From NCBI RefSeq assembly GCF_014066305.1, contig NW_023501114.1, forward strand, positions 62,001-126,000: DNA of 64,000 nucleotides, in the 5' to 3' direction. Position 1 is the first letter of the stretch. Every line of letters starts with the position of its first letter. Shown here in pieces: positions 46,001 to 56,963 of this stretch. This stretch comes from Letharia columbiana. Its lineage: Eukaryota; Ascomycota; Lecanoromycetes; Lecanorales; Parmeliaceae. Under the pieces are notes generated by a model that ran no database searches, had not been told where the DNA came from, and saw nothing but the letters and a program-made list of their open reading frames with translations. Position numbers and translations under genes: made by a program.

Positions 46001-49000
46001 GATTAAATTTAAAAGCCTTTTTATACGAATAATAAATTATTATAATATTATACTAGAATATTAGATATAGCTTATAATTAATATAAAAGAAATTTAAAGA
46101 AATATTTAATATTTTATAGCTTCGAAAGTTATATTTATTATAAAATTAGAGAGATCTAAATATCTTAATTTAATCTTTAAAATTCTGTAACTTTATACTA
46201 TAAATACTTTTATTTCGATTTATTTTTCTACTATTTTTCTAGAAGATAGATCGAAAGATAAGAAAGTTCGAAGAATCGTAGATTTAGAAATTATTTTTTA
46301 TAAAGATTATAATTTATTAATATATCTTAAATTCGCTATAACTACTTCGAAAGCTATTAAATAAGATATATTAAAGACTTTCTTTAAGAAAATTAATTTT
46401 TTAGAATTTAATAGTTCTTCTAATTCTAGAAATAACTTATAAGATAAGAAAGAGATTAAGCGTTAAGATTTCTAATAAATTAAATCTATCTTAAATAGAA
46501 TATTAAAATATTAGAGCTTATAGAAGCTTATCTTAAGAATTTAAGCTCTTTAAATATCTCTATTATTATCTTTAAAGTTTTTAATTCTTTTTATTATTTA
46601 AGTTAGTAAGTATTATAAGTTTTTATACTAGTCTATTAAAGTCTTTAATACTTTTAGAATACTAATATTATTATTTCATAAATATCTCTTAAATAAATAT
46701 TTTCTATTAAAAGAATAATTCGCTAAAGTCTTTTATAATATTTCTTATTATTAGAATTTGAAAAATAGATTAATAAGCTAGAATTAAGATTAATTTTTAG
46801 ATTATTTATTATTATAGTAGAGTAGAGATTATAAATACTATAATTATTATATTAATATAAATATCTTAATAAAGAAGATCTAAGAGATCTATTTTATACG
46901 AATTTTATTATATATTAAGTACGTATTATATTTAATATAAAGTCTATTTTCTTAAAATTTTAGAAGCGCTAGTTTCTTTATATAGAATAATAACTAAGAA
47001 AGCTTATTTAAGACGATCTCGAAGATAATATTTATAAACTTATTAAGTCTATAAATAGATATATATTTTAATAAAATATATAAGCTATTATAATAGATAA
47101 AGTCGAGAATTCGAAATCTACTAATAAGTCTAGAATAACTTTCGATTATTTACGAGTTATAGAGCTTTTTTTTAGAAGCTTATCTTAAGCTAAGCTTAAA
47201 AGTTTACGATTATCTATTTAATTTATATTATAAATACTTATTCTTAATTAATTTAAAGTACGCGTATCTTATAATACCTCTATATTCTAATAATAAATAT
47301 TATTTTATTTTTATTATTTTAGATATTAGTTAGATATAGCTTATAAGAATATAATAGAGATTATAATCTATAGGCTTTACTATAACGAAGCTGGCTTATA
47401 GAGCATTTAATCCTATTTCTTTAAAATCTTCTTTACTATATTCGTCGAATTCTAAGATTCTACTATCTCTTATATTCTATATAAATAATTTCTTTAATAA
47501 CTTTTATAATTTTAAGAATTTATTTTCTTTTTTATAATATTACTTTTTTTCTAGAGTTAAGTAAATTAAGTTACTTTTATTCTTTAAGAAATTATAATTA
47601 TTTATATTATTAATTAAGAACTTTAATATAACTTATATTATTAAAAAATATATTTATATTTTTAAAAAATAAATTATTAAAGTAATTAAATAATCTATTT
47701 CTTTAGATTAATTAAAAATTCGAGATTTCTTAAAAACTATCGATATTATATATTAATAAATAAAGAACTTCGCGAAAATCGCGAGATCTTTTTCTAGATT
47801 TATAAGAAAGATAAAATAGCGATAAACTTAAGTAGAATAGCTATTCTTCGAGATTCTATATATTAAATATACTATAAAAATAAATATATATAATATTAAC
47901 TTAAGTTAAATCGTTTATATATATATTAATACTTTCGATTTTATAGCTAAGTATACTATTATATAATATTATATTCTTATATTATAAGAAGCTATTCTAT
48001 TAGAAGTTTTATAATCTTAAAAGTTTATCGTAATAGAAAAGAATAAGAAAGTATTTATCTTATACGATTTATTTATTTTTAATCTTACTTAAAAGAAATA
48101 CTTTACTTATAAATAAGAACTTTATATTATTATTATATTTTATAAGAAGTATAATTATTTATATAAGTTTTTATATTAGCTTACTATAATATATACTAAT
48201 TATAAACCTCTTATATACTTTCTTAATTTAGATCTTTATAAAAAAATCTATAAGTATTAAGTTAATAAATTTTATCGCTTAAATCTTATTATTTAGTATA
48301 TATCTAGGCCTCGAAATAAAGCTACTTATTAACGACTTATTAAGAATCTTATTCGATATTAAATACTTAGAGAATATTATAATTATATAAGTACGATAAA
48401 AATTAGAGAATTATAATTTAAAATAAATCTAAAAGAATAATAAGAATAAATTTATTTTATTTTTAATAGTACTTACTAAATTAGAGTAACTTAAAATTAT
48501 TAATAGAGATACGCTATATAATATTTCTTCTTTCTTATTAAAAGCTATTTCTACTATAAAAGCTATAAATTTATTTATAAAAATCTTCAATAAGATTAAT
48601 AAGAATATTAAGATTTAAATTAAAGCTTATCGTAGTAGTATCTAATTTAATAAAATCTATAAATTTCTTATCATAGAATCTTCGACTTTCACTATTACGC
48701 TATTTTAAAGAGCTTTTAAATATCGAATAATACGATATATTCTATAGATCTTTTAAGAAGATATATATTTATCTTATATATCGAAAGAAAAGATATTTAT
48801 AGTACTTTAAAAAGTTTATAATAAAAGCGAATATTAGATTAAGATTAATATTCTAATAAGACTACGTAACTACTATTAGCCTAAAAAAGTATAAGATATT
48901 AAAAAGTATATTATTAGATATCTCGAGTATATTAAATATAAACCCGCTATTAGATCTTAGCCTTTATATTTTATTAAAATTATATACTCTTTCTAGCTTA

Positions 49001-50229
49001 TAAAAATTAATTTTAGAAATTTACTTAAAATTACTAAAGTAAGATTTACTTTTATATTTATAAAAGTCTACTATATAAGTAAATTTATAATTTCCTTTAT
49101 TACTATCTCTATTAATATAAAGAATATTATCTAATATCTTAAATTATTCTTTATTATATATAAAAAGCCTTATATCTACTATCTTAATTACGATTAATAT
49201 TTCTTTAATAATAAATTAAAATAATTCTTAAGATTTAAAGATATTATTATTATATATAATTTTTTTAATACTTTTAAGAGTATAAGAATAATCGAAATCT
49301 ATAATAAACTACTAAAAGTAGTACTTTATAAGGATTCCCTTTATACTAAATTAAAATAAGATCAGCGTCTACTAAAGACTAGAGATTCGATTAATATATA
49401 AATTATTAAATATTTAGAAATTTCTTCTATTAATATTCTTTTCGAATCGCTATTAGAAGCTTCTATTAGTATATCTATTTTATATATACTTCTCGAATAT
49501 AATATTTCTATTTAGATTACGAAGCTAGAGAATTCTATTAATTATATTTAAATAGTATATTAATATTTTATTTATTAAGCGAATCTTTATAATATGATTA
49601 GATAACGTTTAAATTAGTAGAAGAAAGATATAACTTTCCGATATAATAAAGAGATTAAGCAAGTTACGCATTATATTAACGATCTAATTATATTATATTA
49701 AAAAAATATAAAAAAATTAAAGACTCGTTAAAGAGATTTATTTCGAATAAATAAGTATAGTAAATCTTATAAAAGATTCTTTACACTTATATAACTCAAT
49801 AATCGAAAGATTAAATATATATTTTACGAAGATTATCTTAAGAAATTTATTACTTATATAGACTATCTTCTAAATCTCGCTATTCTCTTATTATTATAAT
49901 AATAAACTACTTAATATCTTCGCTAGAAGCTTTTCTAGAGATTTATACTTCTTATAAAAGACTTTAAAACCTATATTTTCTCGAAGTTTATATCTTCTCG
50001 AAGCCTATACTTTCTCGAAAATATATACTTTTACGAAGTAGAGTTTAAGCTATCTACGAAAGGCTTCGACGTTCTTACTTTCTATAGTATTATATGAAAA
50101 TAATTATAGGAATAGTAGTAGTTTTATTCTTACTTTAGGTGCTATGCTATGCTATAGCTTTATTTCTTTTATCTATATTTATATATAGCTTTATAGTCGC
50201 TAAGGCTCTATCTTGTTTGTTCCGTAGTA

Positions 50230-50375
50230 GTCGGAAGGTGCTTCCTGCGGGGTTATTCTTTCTAGCTTTATATAGTATAGTTTGCTTGGCTAGATCCTTA
50301 GGGAATCCTCGAGATCCTGCTTCCATAGAATCTACATCCTCTTCTACCCACACGAGCCTGGTCATTCTTGTTCTT
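50230..50375 (+). repeat. Right LTR segment of the second Gypsy element
   Basis: Matches 42909-43053 in the same orientation. It keeps more G/C, with one position (GGTTATTC against GGTCGTTC) mutated in the opposite sense, so both copies have been hit. An open frame across it (50139-50417) is not considered a gene. Confidence 0.75.
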
Positions 50376-50590
50376 GTCTATGTAAGCCTATTTTTATTTC
50401 TAGTAGGGAAGCGATAAATATACACCCCTATTTGATAGGTTGACGACTCCTCTCGAAATCGGGTTAGCGGCGAGTACAGCTTCAATGGGTACCAATCTAA
50501 GGTACCTACCCCACTGGTAGCCTTGTACTCAGATTGTCCATCCCACTCTGACATAGTGAGTAAGAGCCTTGGATATCCGAGAGACTCATC

Positions 50591-50895
50591 ATGGATCCTC
50601 TCTCTGTCACACAGCCGTCGCGACTCTCGTGACAACCTGCACAAAAGCAGCTACTTTATGCAATACACTCATTGGCAAGTACGAGAACGCACCGACAACA
50701 TTGGCATCTATCCGAACCGAATGTACCACCGTCAAAGCTGGAGTGTCATATGTGTACTTCTTTATCAATCGGGACACGGAATCATTTTCATCCCAGCTGC
50801 ACGCTCAAGGACTATTGGCGGAGACCTTAGATGTCGCTATAACAGGAAGCACAGTGACATTCTCACTTCTTGATTTTGAGTTGCAGAACATTTGA
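50591..50895 (+). pseudogene. Fragment of a fungal N-terminal signalling domain
   Basis: ATG 50591 starts MDPLSVT, then a small indel shifts the frame into AVATLVTTCTKAATLCNTLI and continues with IRTECTTVKAGVSY, INRDTESFSSQLHAQG and VTFSLLDFELQ before a stop at 50893-50895. The MDPLSV(T)..(A/V)TL start and this helical pattern are typical of the N-terminal domain found on many fungal ankyrin/NACHT-type proteins. Only about 100 residues remain, with a frameshift near the start, so this is a relic lying right beside the retroelement's end. Confidence 0.55.
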
Positions 50896-51758
50896 GACTG
50901 CTAGTAGGCTGGCATTGTTGTTCAAGCCGAAAGCAATTGGGAGAGCTTGATGGCTGCGAATTGATGTGATATAGACGGCATGTCATCGCTTCGAGATCTT
51001 GTTCTCTGGCTGAGTCAGGAGCGTCTGGTCGTATTGGGAACCGTACAGCGCCACAGTCGCCGCGATATGCATTCGAGAAGGCGGTCGAGAGGAACTCGGT
51101 CTGGATAGACTTTTAATACGTTCGATTCGGGGTAGGCCGTGTCGAGTCTTTTCGTATCCATCATGGACAGGGATCGCGGACAACCTTTTGTATCTAACCA
51201 GAGGTGCTTTGGTTCCACCTAGACCCGAATTAAGCTAGTACGCACAGGGAGATCGGTCTGGGGCAGCTGCTAAAAGCAACAACAATGTATTGTGGGTTAG
51301 AGTCCGAAAGGAGGTCGGGCAGTGCGTAAAATGGCTATCAGCTGAACCATGTCTTGGCATTACGAGTACTCTAGGTCCTGTCGCGCCAAGGCATCGACGT
51401 AAAACCAGCGCCTTATCACTGCGACTCAAATGCTGCTAAAGAATGAGGGATTAGACGGGTTTCGATGTACAAAGCTACGAAACTTCAGCTAAGCTGCTAA
51501 ATGCTTGCAGTCTTGAGTCATGTCGCTCGAAAGGCAAACTTTTTTGGTTCTCTATACATTATAGTGAATTAATAGTTCAAACCCGAGTCTTTTGTTAGCA
51601 ATGACTTACGATATATTTTGCGACTCCAAAGTCATTAGAATTTGTCCACTCTGAAACTGTTGTTATTTCGAGAATTAAGAGACGTAGCGAAGACGCCATG
51701 TGTAGAAGGTTTGCCGAAGCAGTTTACTACTTGTAGTTGTCCCCCACGAAATTCAATG
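50896..51758. other. Intergenic upstream of tRNA-Lys
   Basis: No gene was recognised; small frames on the minus strand (50983-51429) have no identifiable content. Confidence 0.4.
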
Positions 51759-51765
51759 TATATAA
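51759..51765 (+). promoter_or_regulatory. TATA-like element upstream of tRNA-Lys
   Basis: TATATAA (51759-51765) lies about 30 bp before the tRNA 5' end. That is the position where upstream TATA boxes help TFIIIB placement in some fungi. It may matter here because the internal A-box is split by an insertion. Confidence 0.45.
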
Positions 51766-51794
51766 TTTAAGATAGTCGCAAATTAAAATTGGAT

Positions 51795-51929
51795 GCCCGG
51801 GTGGCACAATGTAAATTGCCCTTTCTAGTTTCTTCTGATGCCGGTACTAACTATTTCAGTGGCTAGCGCGTGAGACTTTTACCACAATGTACAATCTCAA
51901 GGTTGAGGGTTCGAGCCCCTCCTCGGGCG
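51795..51929 (+). tRNA. tRNA-Lys(UUU) with two interruptions
   Basis: The acceptor stem GCCCGGG (51795-51801) pairs with CTCGGGC (51922-51928), with discriminator G at 51929. The T-arm is GAGGG-TTCGAGC-CCCTC (51905-51921). The anticodon stem is TGAGA (51871-51875) with TCTCA (51895-51899). The loop reads CTTTTA...A, so the anticodon is UUU (lysine). A 12-nt intron (51882-51893) sits at the canonical place one base 3' of the anticodon. The D-arm is interrupted at 51811-51859. With both insertions removed the D-arm is GCAC-AATTGGCTA-GCGC (one A-C mismatch), with the conserved A14, G18, G19 and A21, and the mature RNA is 74 nt. A T7 terminator follows. It could be a functional gene with an unusual second intron, or a disrupted copy. 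Confidence 0.82.
51811..51859 (+). other. Spliceosomal-like intron inside the tRNA D-loop
   Basis: This 49-nt insertion begins GTAAAT, contains the perfect branch-site sequence TACTAAC (51845-51851) and ends TTTCAG eight bases later. Its length and signals match the mRNA introns of this window (48-54 nt). It splits the A-box (TGGCACAAT/TGG). No obvious bulge-helix-bulge of the tRNA-endonuclease type was found at its borders. Confidence 0.6.
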
Positions 51930-51934
51930 ACAAA

Positions 51935-51941
51935 TTTTTTT
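51935..51941 (+). terminator. Pol III terminator of tRNA-Lys
   Basis: A run of seven T five bases after the discriminator base, on the coding strand, as expected for RNA polymerase III termination. Confidence 0.8.
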
Positions 51942-52771
51942 GTATTTGATGCTTCATTCCCGTTCCGCATGGCTTTGAACGGCTGTTTTGATGAATGAGG
52001 GAGTGAGCACATTGTCATAGGTATGCGGCTATTTCCCTGCCACGCCGGTTATGCGCGTGGCCCCTTTGATTTAACCGGGATTCAGCAGGTGGACTGCCAG
52101 ATCCATTTTTCCCCCTCCCTCCCTCTTGCGTCTACGAGCATATGACTACGGCGTGATCATGATAGGATCCAAGACTCGGCCGTAATATCCGTGCAAAGGC
52201 TCGCATGAGGTGACAAGGTCTTATTGGACCAATCTTGAGATCTCAACCCCATCTAGTAACCACTCCGCAGTAGGCTCCCGACAGTCACGGCGAGATGCAA
52301 AGACATGCCCTACAGGCGCTTTTCGATTTGGACACGCTCCTTCTGTTGGTTGAAGTCATCGGAGAGTCGCAGCAGCACACATCTCCACGGAGCCGTTGTC
52401 TAATATCACATTGGTTGGCACTTCCGGCCTACAAATGAGACGCTCAACAGAATGATCCCTATAACTGTCAACTTCTTTTAAAATAAAAGTCATATCTAAG
52501 AATCCCACTTCTATCTCCAACGTCTGGTTTGGTCAGGACCAATACTAGCGTTAAGCCCTGCATTCGCTTAATGGTGACTTGCAGAGCTGCAGATCTCTTA
52601 GCGCTGTCAACCCGACGCCGCGAACCCCAGATGATCGCGCCAAGGCCAGCTCCCCTCCCCTCGGCGCACAAACAGCACACACACGATAGTCATCTTTCTT
52701 TCTTTCTGACAGCGTATTGATTGACGACAACAACCTGGTTCATTTGCAGCTTTGCACCCTTGTTCAATCCC
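51942..52771. other. Intergenic, promoter side of the Zn2Cys6 gene
   Basis: No gene was recognised. A CTTT-rich pyrimidine tract (about 52696-52709) lies shortly before the start codon of the regulator gene, a feature common in fungal promoters and leaders. Confidence 0.4.
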
Positions 52772-55358
52772 ATGGCAACGATCACAATTCCTTCCCCGTC
52801 AGCTTTCCTTCGATCCCCCGGCAGCACACCTGCGCCCACGCACACGGCCAAGGTCTCCGTCAAGGCTTCTTCCAAAAAGAAGTCAGCGGTGGCAAAGCAC
52901 AGTCGCAAGTCTGCAACCCACGCAAATGCTCATTCGAAGCCTAAACAAACAAAGAGTCGCGATGGCAAGTGTTCCAGCAGCACCTTGGTCTTATCTTAGC
53001 TGTACAGGTTCTCCAACCGCTAACAGTCGCCATAGGATGTAGGACCTGCAAGGAAAAACGCTTGAAGTGTGACGAAACCAAGCCCGTCTGCCAACAATGC
53101 GATAAGAAGGGTGTCCAGTGCGAGGGATATGAAAAGGTTCTGAAATGGCGCCCTCAAGAGGATACGTTCAGGACCAAGCCTACATCCCCAAGGCCAAGAA
53201 AGAGTAGGTTGTGCAGCTCCTTAGCGTCGCGACAATGACTGACAACTTCAGAATCCGTCACCTCAACCAGCTCCCGCTCTCTCCTGCCTCCCGTCCCCTT
53301 TCTACCGCCAGAATCCTCCGGGTCACCCACCAGCAATGACTTCCCACCCGTCCTCCCCGACTATCCCACACCACCACAGTCTGCAGTCTCTCTCGTCTCC
53401 CAGCTTGTGCATACATCGCATCCCGAGCCGCCCATCCTCCCCTTCCAAACTGCACACGCTCACGAGGAGTTTTCTATGTTGCAAAACCGTCTGAAGACAG
53501 AGAACAGCTTTCCTAGCTCCACACCCAGTCTCATCAACGATGGCTTCGATGATGAAGTACCTCCTCAATCGGCAACGACAGCACCATCAACTATTTGGTC
53601 CGACAACTCTCCCAAGCTGGAGAATCTCTTACTACCTGGCACAGATCTCAACGCTAGGCCTTCTGACTACATGGACTACGAACCTACACACATATACCGA
53701 CCCAGCGGCTTTCCGAGCACTCCCCGCTTACAGACCTATCCATCCTCAGGTTCAGAGGACGACGTGGAAGAGATCATGCGAGAGCCGGAGCCCCCAGATG
53801 CTTGGGCCATGGCATTCCCATCACCAGTATTCTCCGACTCTTCCTCCTCGTCCGACGGCTTCCGCTTCGACATGCTCTCTGCAGCCATCTACGGCCAGCC
53901 AAGACTACACCCTGACAGCGAAGAAATGCTCACGCTGCGCTTCGACACCCAAACGTGCGGCATACTTTCAATAAAGGATGGGCCGACCGAGAACCCATGG
54001 AGGATGAAGCTTTGGCCGATGGCGAGAGAGTCGCCGGCGCTACGATATGCTATCAATGCAATGACAGCATTCCACGCGTCGAAGGAGAAGCCGTCTTTAA
54101 GAATCAGGGGTATGCAAGATTTTGGCCAGAGTCTCAAACTTTTGTCAGCTGAGATCCAAGATACACGTATAGACATTTCGCTCGCTACAACACTTGTCTT
54201 GGCGTTCGCTGAGTCCTGGGACCAGCTGATATCTACGGGAATTACGCATCTACGAGGAGCCAAAAAATTGGTCAGTGAGGCACTGATCAACCACAGACAG
54301 GGCTCAATGCACCCTGAAGCCGCGGCGCGGCTTAGTTTTTTATGTAGAACGTGGGTGTATATGGATGTCATCGCTCGCCTGACTTCTCTCGACGGTGATG
54401 AATCCGAAGACTTTGACACCGTTCTCAGCCCTCTGTGCGGACCATCAGCTCCCAATCAAGGCATTGATCCATTGATGGGCTGTGCCAGTACGCTATTTCC
54501 ACTTATCGGTCGTGTTGCGAACCTCATCCGAAAAGTGCGCACGTCGGGAGAGAATTCTTTGCCAATGGTCTCTCAGGCCAGCGAACTAAAAGACTCCATC
54601 GAAAAGTGGGAAGCCCCGGTGATGTTTGAAGCACCAGAAGACCAGTCGACGGAGATCAAACACAGCCAACGAACGGCAGAAGCATACCGTTGGGCCACCC
54701 TTCTGTACCTTCACCAAGCGGTTCCGGAGATTTACTCTGGGTCAGTGACTGAACTAATAGCTGCGATGGCGAAAGAAGTCTTGAACCACCTCGCTAACGT
54801 CCCGCCCACTTCACGAGCGGTCATAATTCACATCTTTCCTCTCTTAGCCGCTAGCTGCGAGGTCATTGGTGCAGAAGACCGCAAATGGGTGGCAGATCGA
54901 TGGGAGGCGATGATGGCACGTATGAATATACAGAACCTCGACAAATGCTGGATCGTCGTCAAGGAAGTCTGGGAGCGTCGCGACAACCGTGAACAAGAGC
55001 GGCGCCGACAACGACATCGAGCTGCTGCTGATCATTTGCTGACAGGTTATATGCCTACCAAATGTATGAAGAGGAAATCAAGCTCTGGGGATGATAACGT
55101 CCATGATGCCAACTCAAATGATGGGAGTACACGTAGAGTAACACAGAACACGAGGCCCTCACCGTCGAGCAGGTCAAGATCTGGCATGCTCCGCAAAGAT
55201 TCGTCAGGTACCGCACCAGGAGGTCTCGATTACGAATTGACGGTCCGTGGGGACTTGCACTGGGCCGGTGTGATGAAGGATTGGAAGTGGGAAGGTGAGT
55301 TGTATAATCTGTGGTATTGCCTATGGATAGCTGACAGAATCCAGTCCTTCTCGGATAG
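52772..55358 (+). CDS. Zn2Cys6 transcription factor
   Basis: Start at ATG 52772 (context CCCATGG). A Ser/Lys-rich leader is followed by an intron ending at 53035 (CTAAC branch, CATAG); its donor could not be fixed (candidates 52956, 52971). The next exon (53036-53203) encodes the zinc cluster C-x2-C-x6-C-x6-C-x2-C-x6-C (CRTCKEKRLKCDETKPVCQQ...). Intron 53204-53251 (GTAGGT, CTGAC, TTCAG) is phase 1. The main exon, 53252-55294, has a Pro/Ser-rich linker and a fungal-specific transcription factor domain (TQTCGILSIKDG; NPWRMKLWPMARESPALRYA; HLRGAKKLVSEAL). A last intron, 55295-55344 (GTGAGT, CTGAC, CCAG), leaves only VLLG before the stop at 55356-55358. Such proteins are nuclear activators binding CGG half-sites. 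The target genes cannot be told from context. Confidence 0.85.
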
Positions 55359-56408
55359 GGACCCATAATGTGACACTCTCTTTTCTTTCTTGCTCTTTAC
55401 TTCTCATATCCTTCGCATGTTGGTGTCATATCTTATGATTTGCTTGACTTTACAACGCTCTGCTGTAACGTTGTTCAGCGAGCGACGATTTTGGTTGCTT
55501 TGACCTTCTCGCCGGGCTTCTGGATTTTTTCCATTCTTTATAGCAAGGCGCTCTGGCGAACGGATGGGCAATTCCGCGCTCCTCCAGGGGTTGTGCCGAA
55601 GGGTGTGGGATGCTGACTGGAGCTATAGACTACTTTCAGCTACCATTCATGTCAATCTACCTTTAAGTATGAATCAAACCTCAACGGGCCAATGTGGTCC
55701 CTCTTCCTTGATGTACTGTGGTATCTCAACCGAGCATCCAAAACCAATCGAGTCTAGTCAAGACTGAGCGGACAGGATAGTCTTGCTGAATAGAGGCTGC
55801 AGATGGATTTTTCCCAGAAGTGGGGAGACTGGCATAAAGGACCCCGCAAGAGTAATGTAATTATCGCCTTGTTCCCGAGGCTTGGCACGTCTTATCGATA
55901 AGCCTCGACCTTTCCATATGAGGAAATAATATCCCCCCATCCAACTTCTTTTGCGTCTTTCGCTGGCTATTCGTGAGCCTGACATAATTCTCCAATTGTA
56001 TCGGTGGATGGTATCGCTATCTGCGAGTCATCGTTTCAGCTATGCCAGATGTCCTCCGAGCATTGACCGTGCACTGGCCCGCGGGAAAGCTCAAGACCCT
56101 GTTTCCTGGTGGCACCCACGCACTGTTCCTCATGCAGTCAACCATTCCCCTGGTGCACTGAAGCTCCTTCTCGACGGAGCATTGGTCTTCTGTCGCTGTA
56201 CAGCATCGACCGTCGTTTCTGGCAATCTTATCACCGCATCACGTCCCATATCGTATCATTGGCATTGATTGATTCATTGACGCCGCAGCACACCATTTCA
56301 AGCACGAATAAGTACGCAATTGACCCCTCCCACCATCTCCACCCCCATCCAAACCAGACCTCAACAGCCCAACCCTCAATCTTTACCTGCATAGATCAGC
56401 TAACATCA
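55359..56408. other. Intergenic between regulator and cupin gene
   Basis: No gene was recognised. The last ~150 bp before the cupin start are rich in C and A with pyrimidine tracts, typical of fungal leaders. Confidence 0.4.
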
Positions 56409-56963
56409 ATGGGTTCCCTCCTCAGCACCGTCAAGCAAAAGACCTCTCCTTCCACAACCGAAAAGACCACAACTTCCACCATGGCTTCCTCCACCCCCGA
56501 CACCTTCAAGCATTACGCCAACGCACAAACCGACTTCACAAAGACCCTGCCCCTAATCGGGAACGAGAACGCGTTCTTGGGCGACATCTTCTCCTCGTAC
56601 GTCTCTTCTTCCCATCCGCCACTCCCCACGACGTCTTTCACCTAGGAGTCCCCCTTCTCCCACCCATCATCAGAACCCCACATGCTGACCCCACTCTCCC
56701 CTCACAGTGACCGCAAAGACAACCCCATCTCCTCCGGCTTCTACCGTCTCGACCCCGGCACCCCGCTCGTCTACACCTATACCTACGACGAGATGAAGAT
56801 CATTGTGGACGGTGACTTTGAAATTTCGGATCAGAGCGGCCAGAGTGTCAAGGCGGCGAAGGGCGATGTCTTCTTCTTTCCAAAGGGGAGCGTGATCACG
56901 TTCAAGACGGAGAAGGGGGGGCTGGGGTTTTACTGCGGGCAGAGGGGGAAGGATACCGCTTAG
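56409..56963 (+). CDS. Small cupin-fold protein
   Basis: Two exons: 56409-56596 and 56708-56963, with a 111-nt intron (GTACGT donor, CTCACAG acceptor), giving 147 aa. A second in-frame start at 56481 (context CACCATGG, 123 aa) is equally plausible and would begin right at the conserved part (MASSTPDTFKHYANAQTD). The protein reads FLGDIFSS, then DRKDNPISSGFYRLD, YTYTYDEMKIIVDGDFEISD, GDVFFFPKGSVITFKTE and FYCGQ. This is a single cupin beta-barrel similar to EutQ-like proteins in fungi. The (F/Y)DE..I..G and GDV..FPKGS motifs are the two cupin boxes, but the metal-binding His residues are largely absent. The function is unknown; a small-molecule-binding role is possible. Confidence 0.82.

Larger units (their letters stand above)
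42909..50400 (+). mobile_element. RIP-degraded Ty3/Gypsy LTR retrotransposon
   Basis: A 7.5-kb AT-rich block is bounded by related copies of an LTR segment. Pol can be read on the plus strand through many stops. The RT/RNase H linker lies at about 47710-47830 (KIRDFLKTIDIIY; IKNFAKIARSFSRF). RNase H lies at about 48180-48330 (YTNYKPLIYFLNLDLYKKIY; NKFYRLNLIIQYISRPRNKA), matching the usual D-H-K-P-L..FLNSD and LRRLN..IQYIPG.RN patterns. No chromodomain or intact frame was found. The RNase H wording places it in Ty3/Gypsy rather than Copia. It is a different lineage from the element at 8801. Confidence 0.8.

Noticed and set aside
50139..50417. 92-codon hydrophobic frame
   Set aside because: It lies across the right LTR of the Gypsy element; hydrophobicity comes from T-rich sequence.
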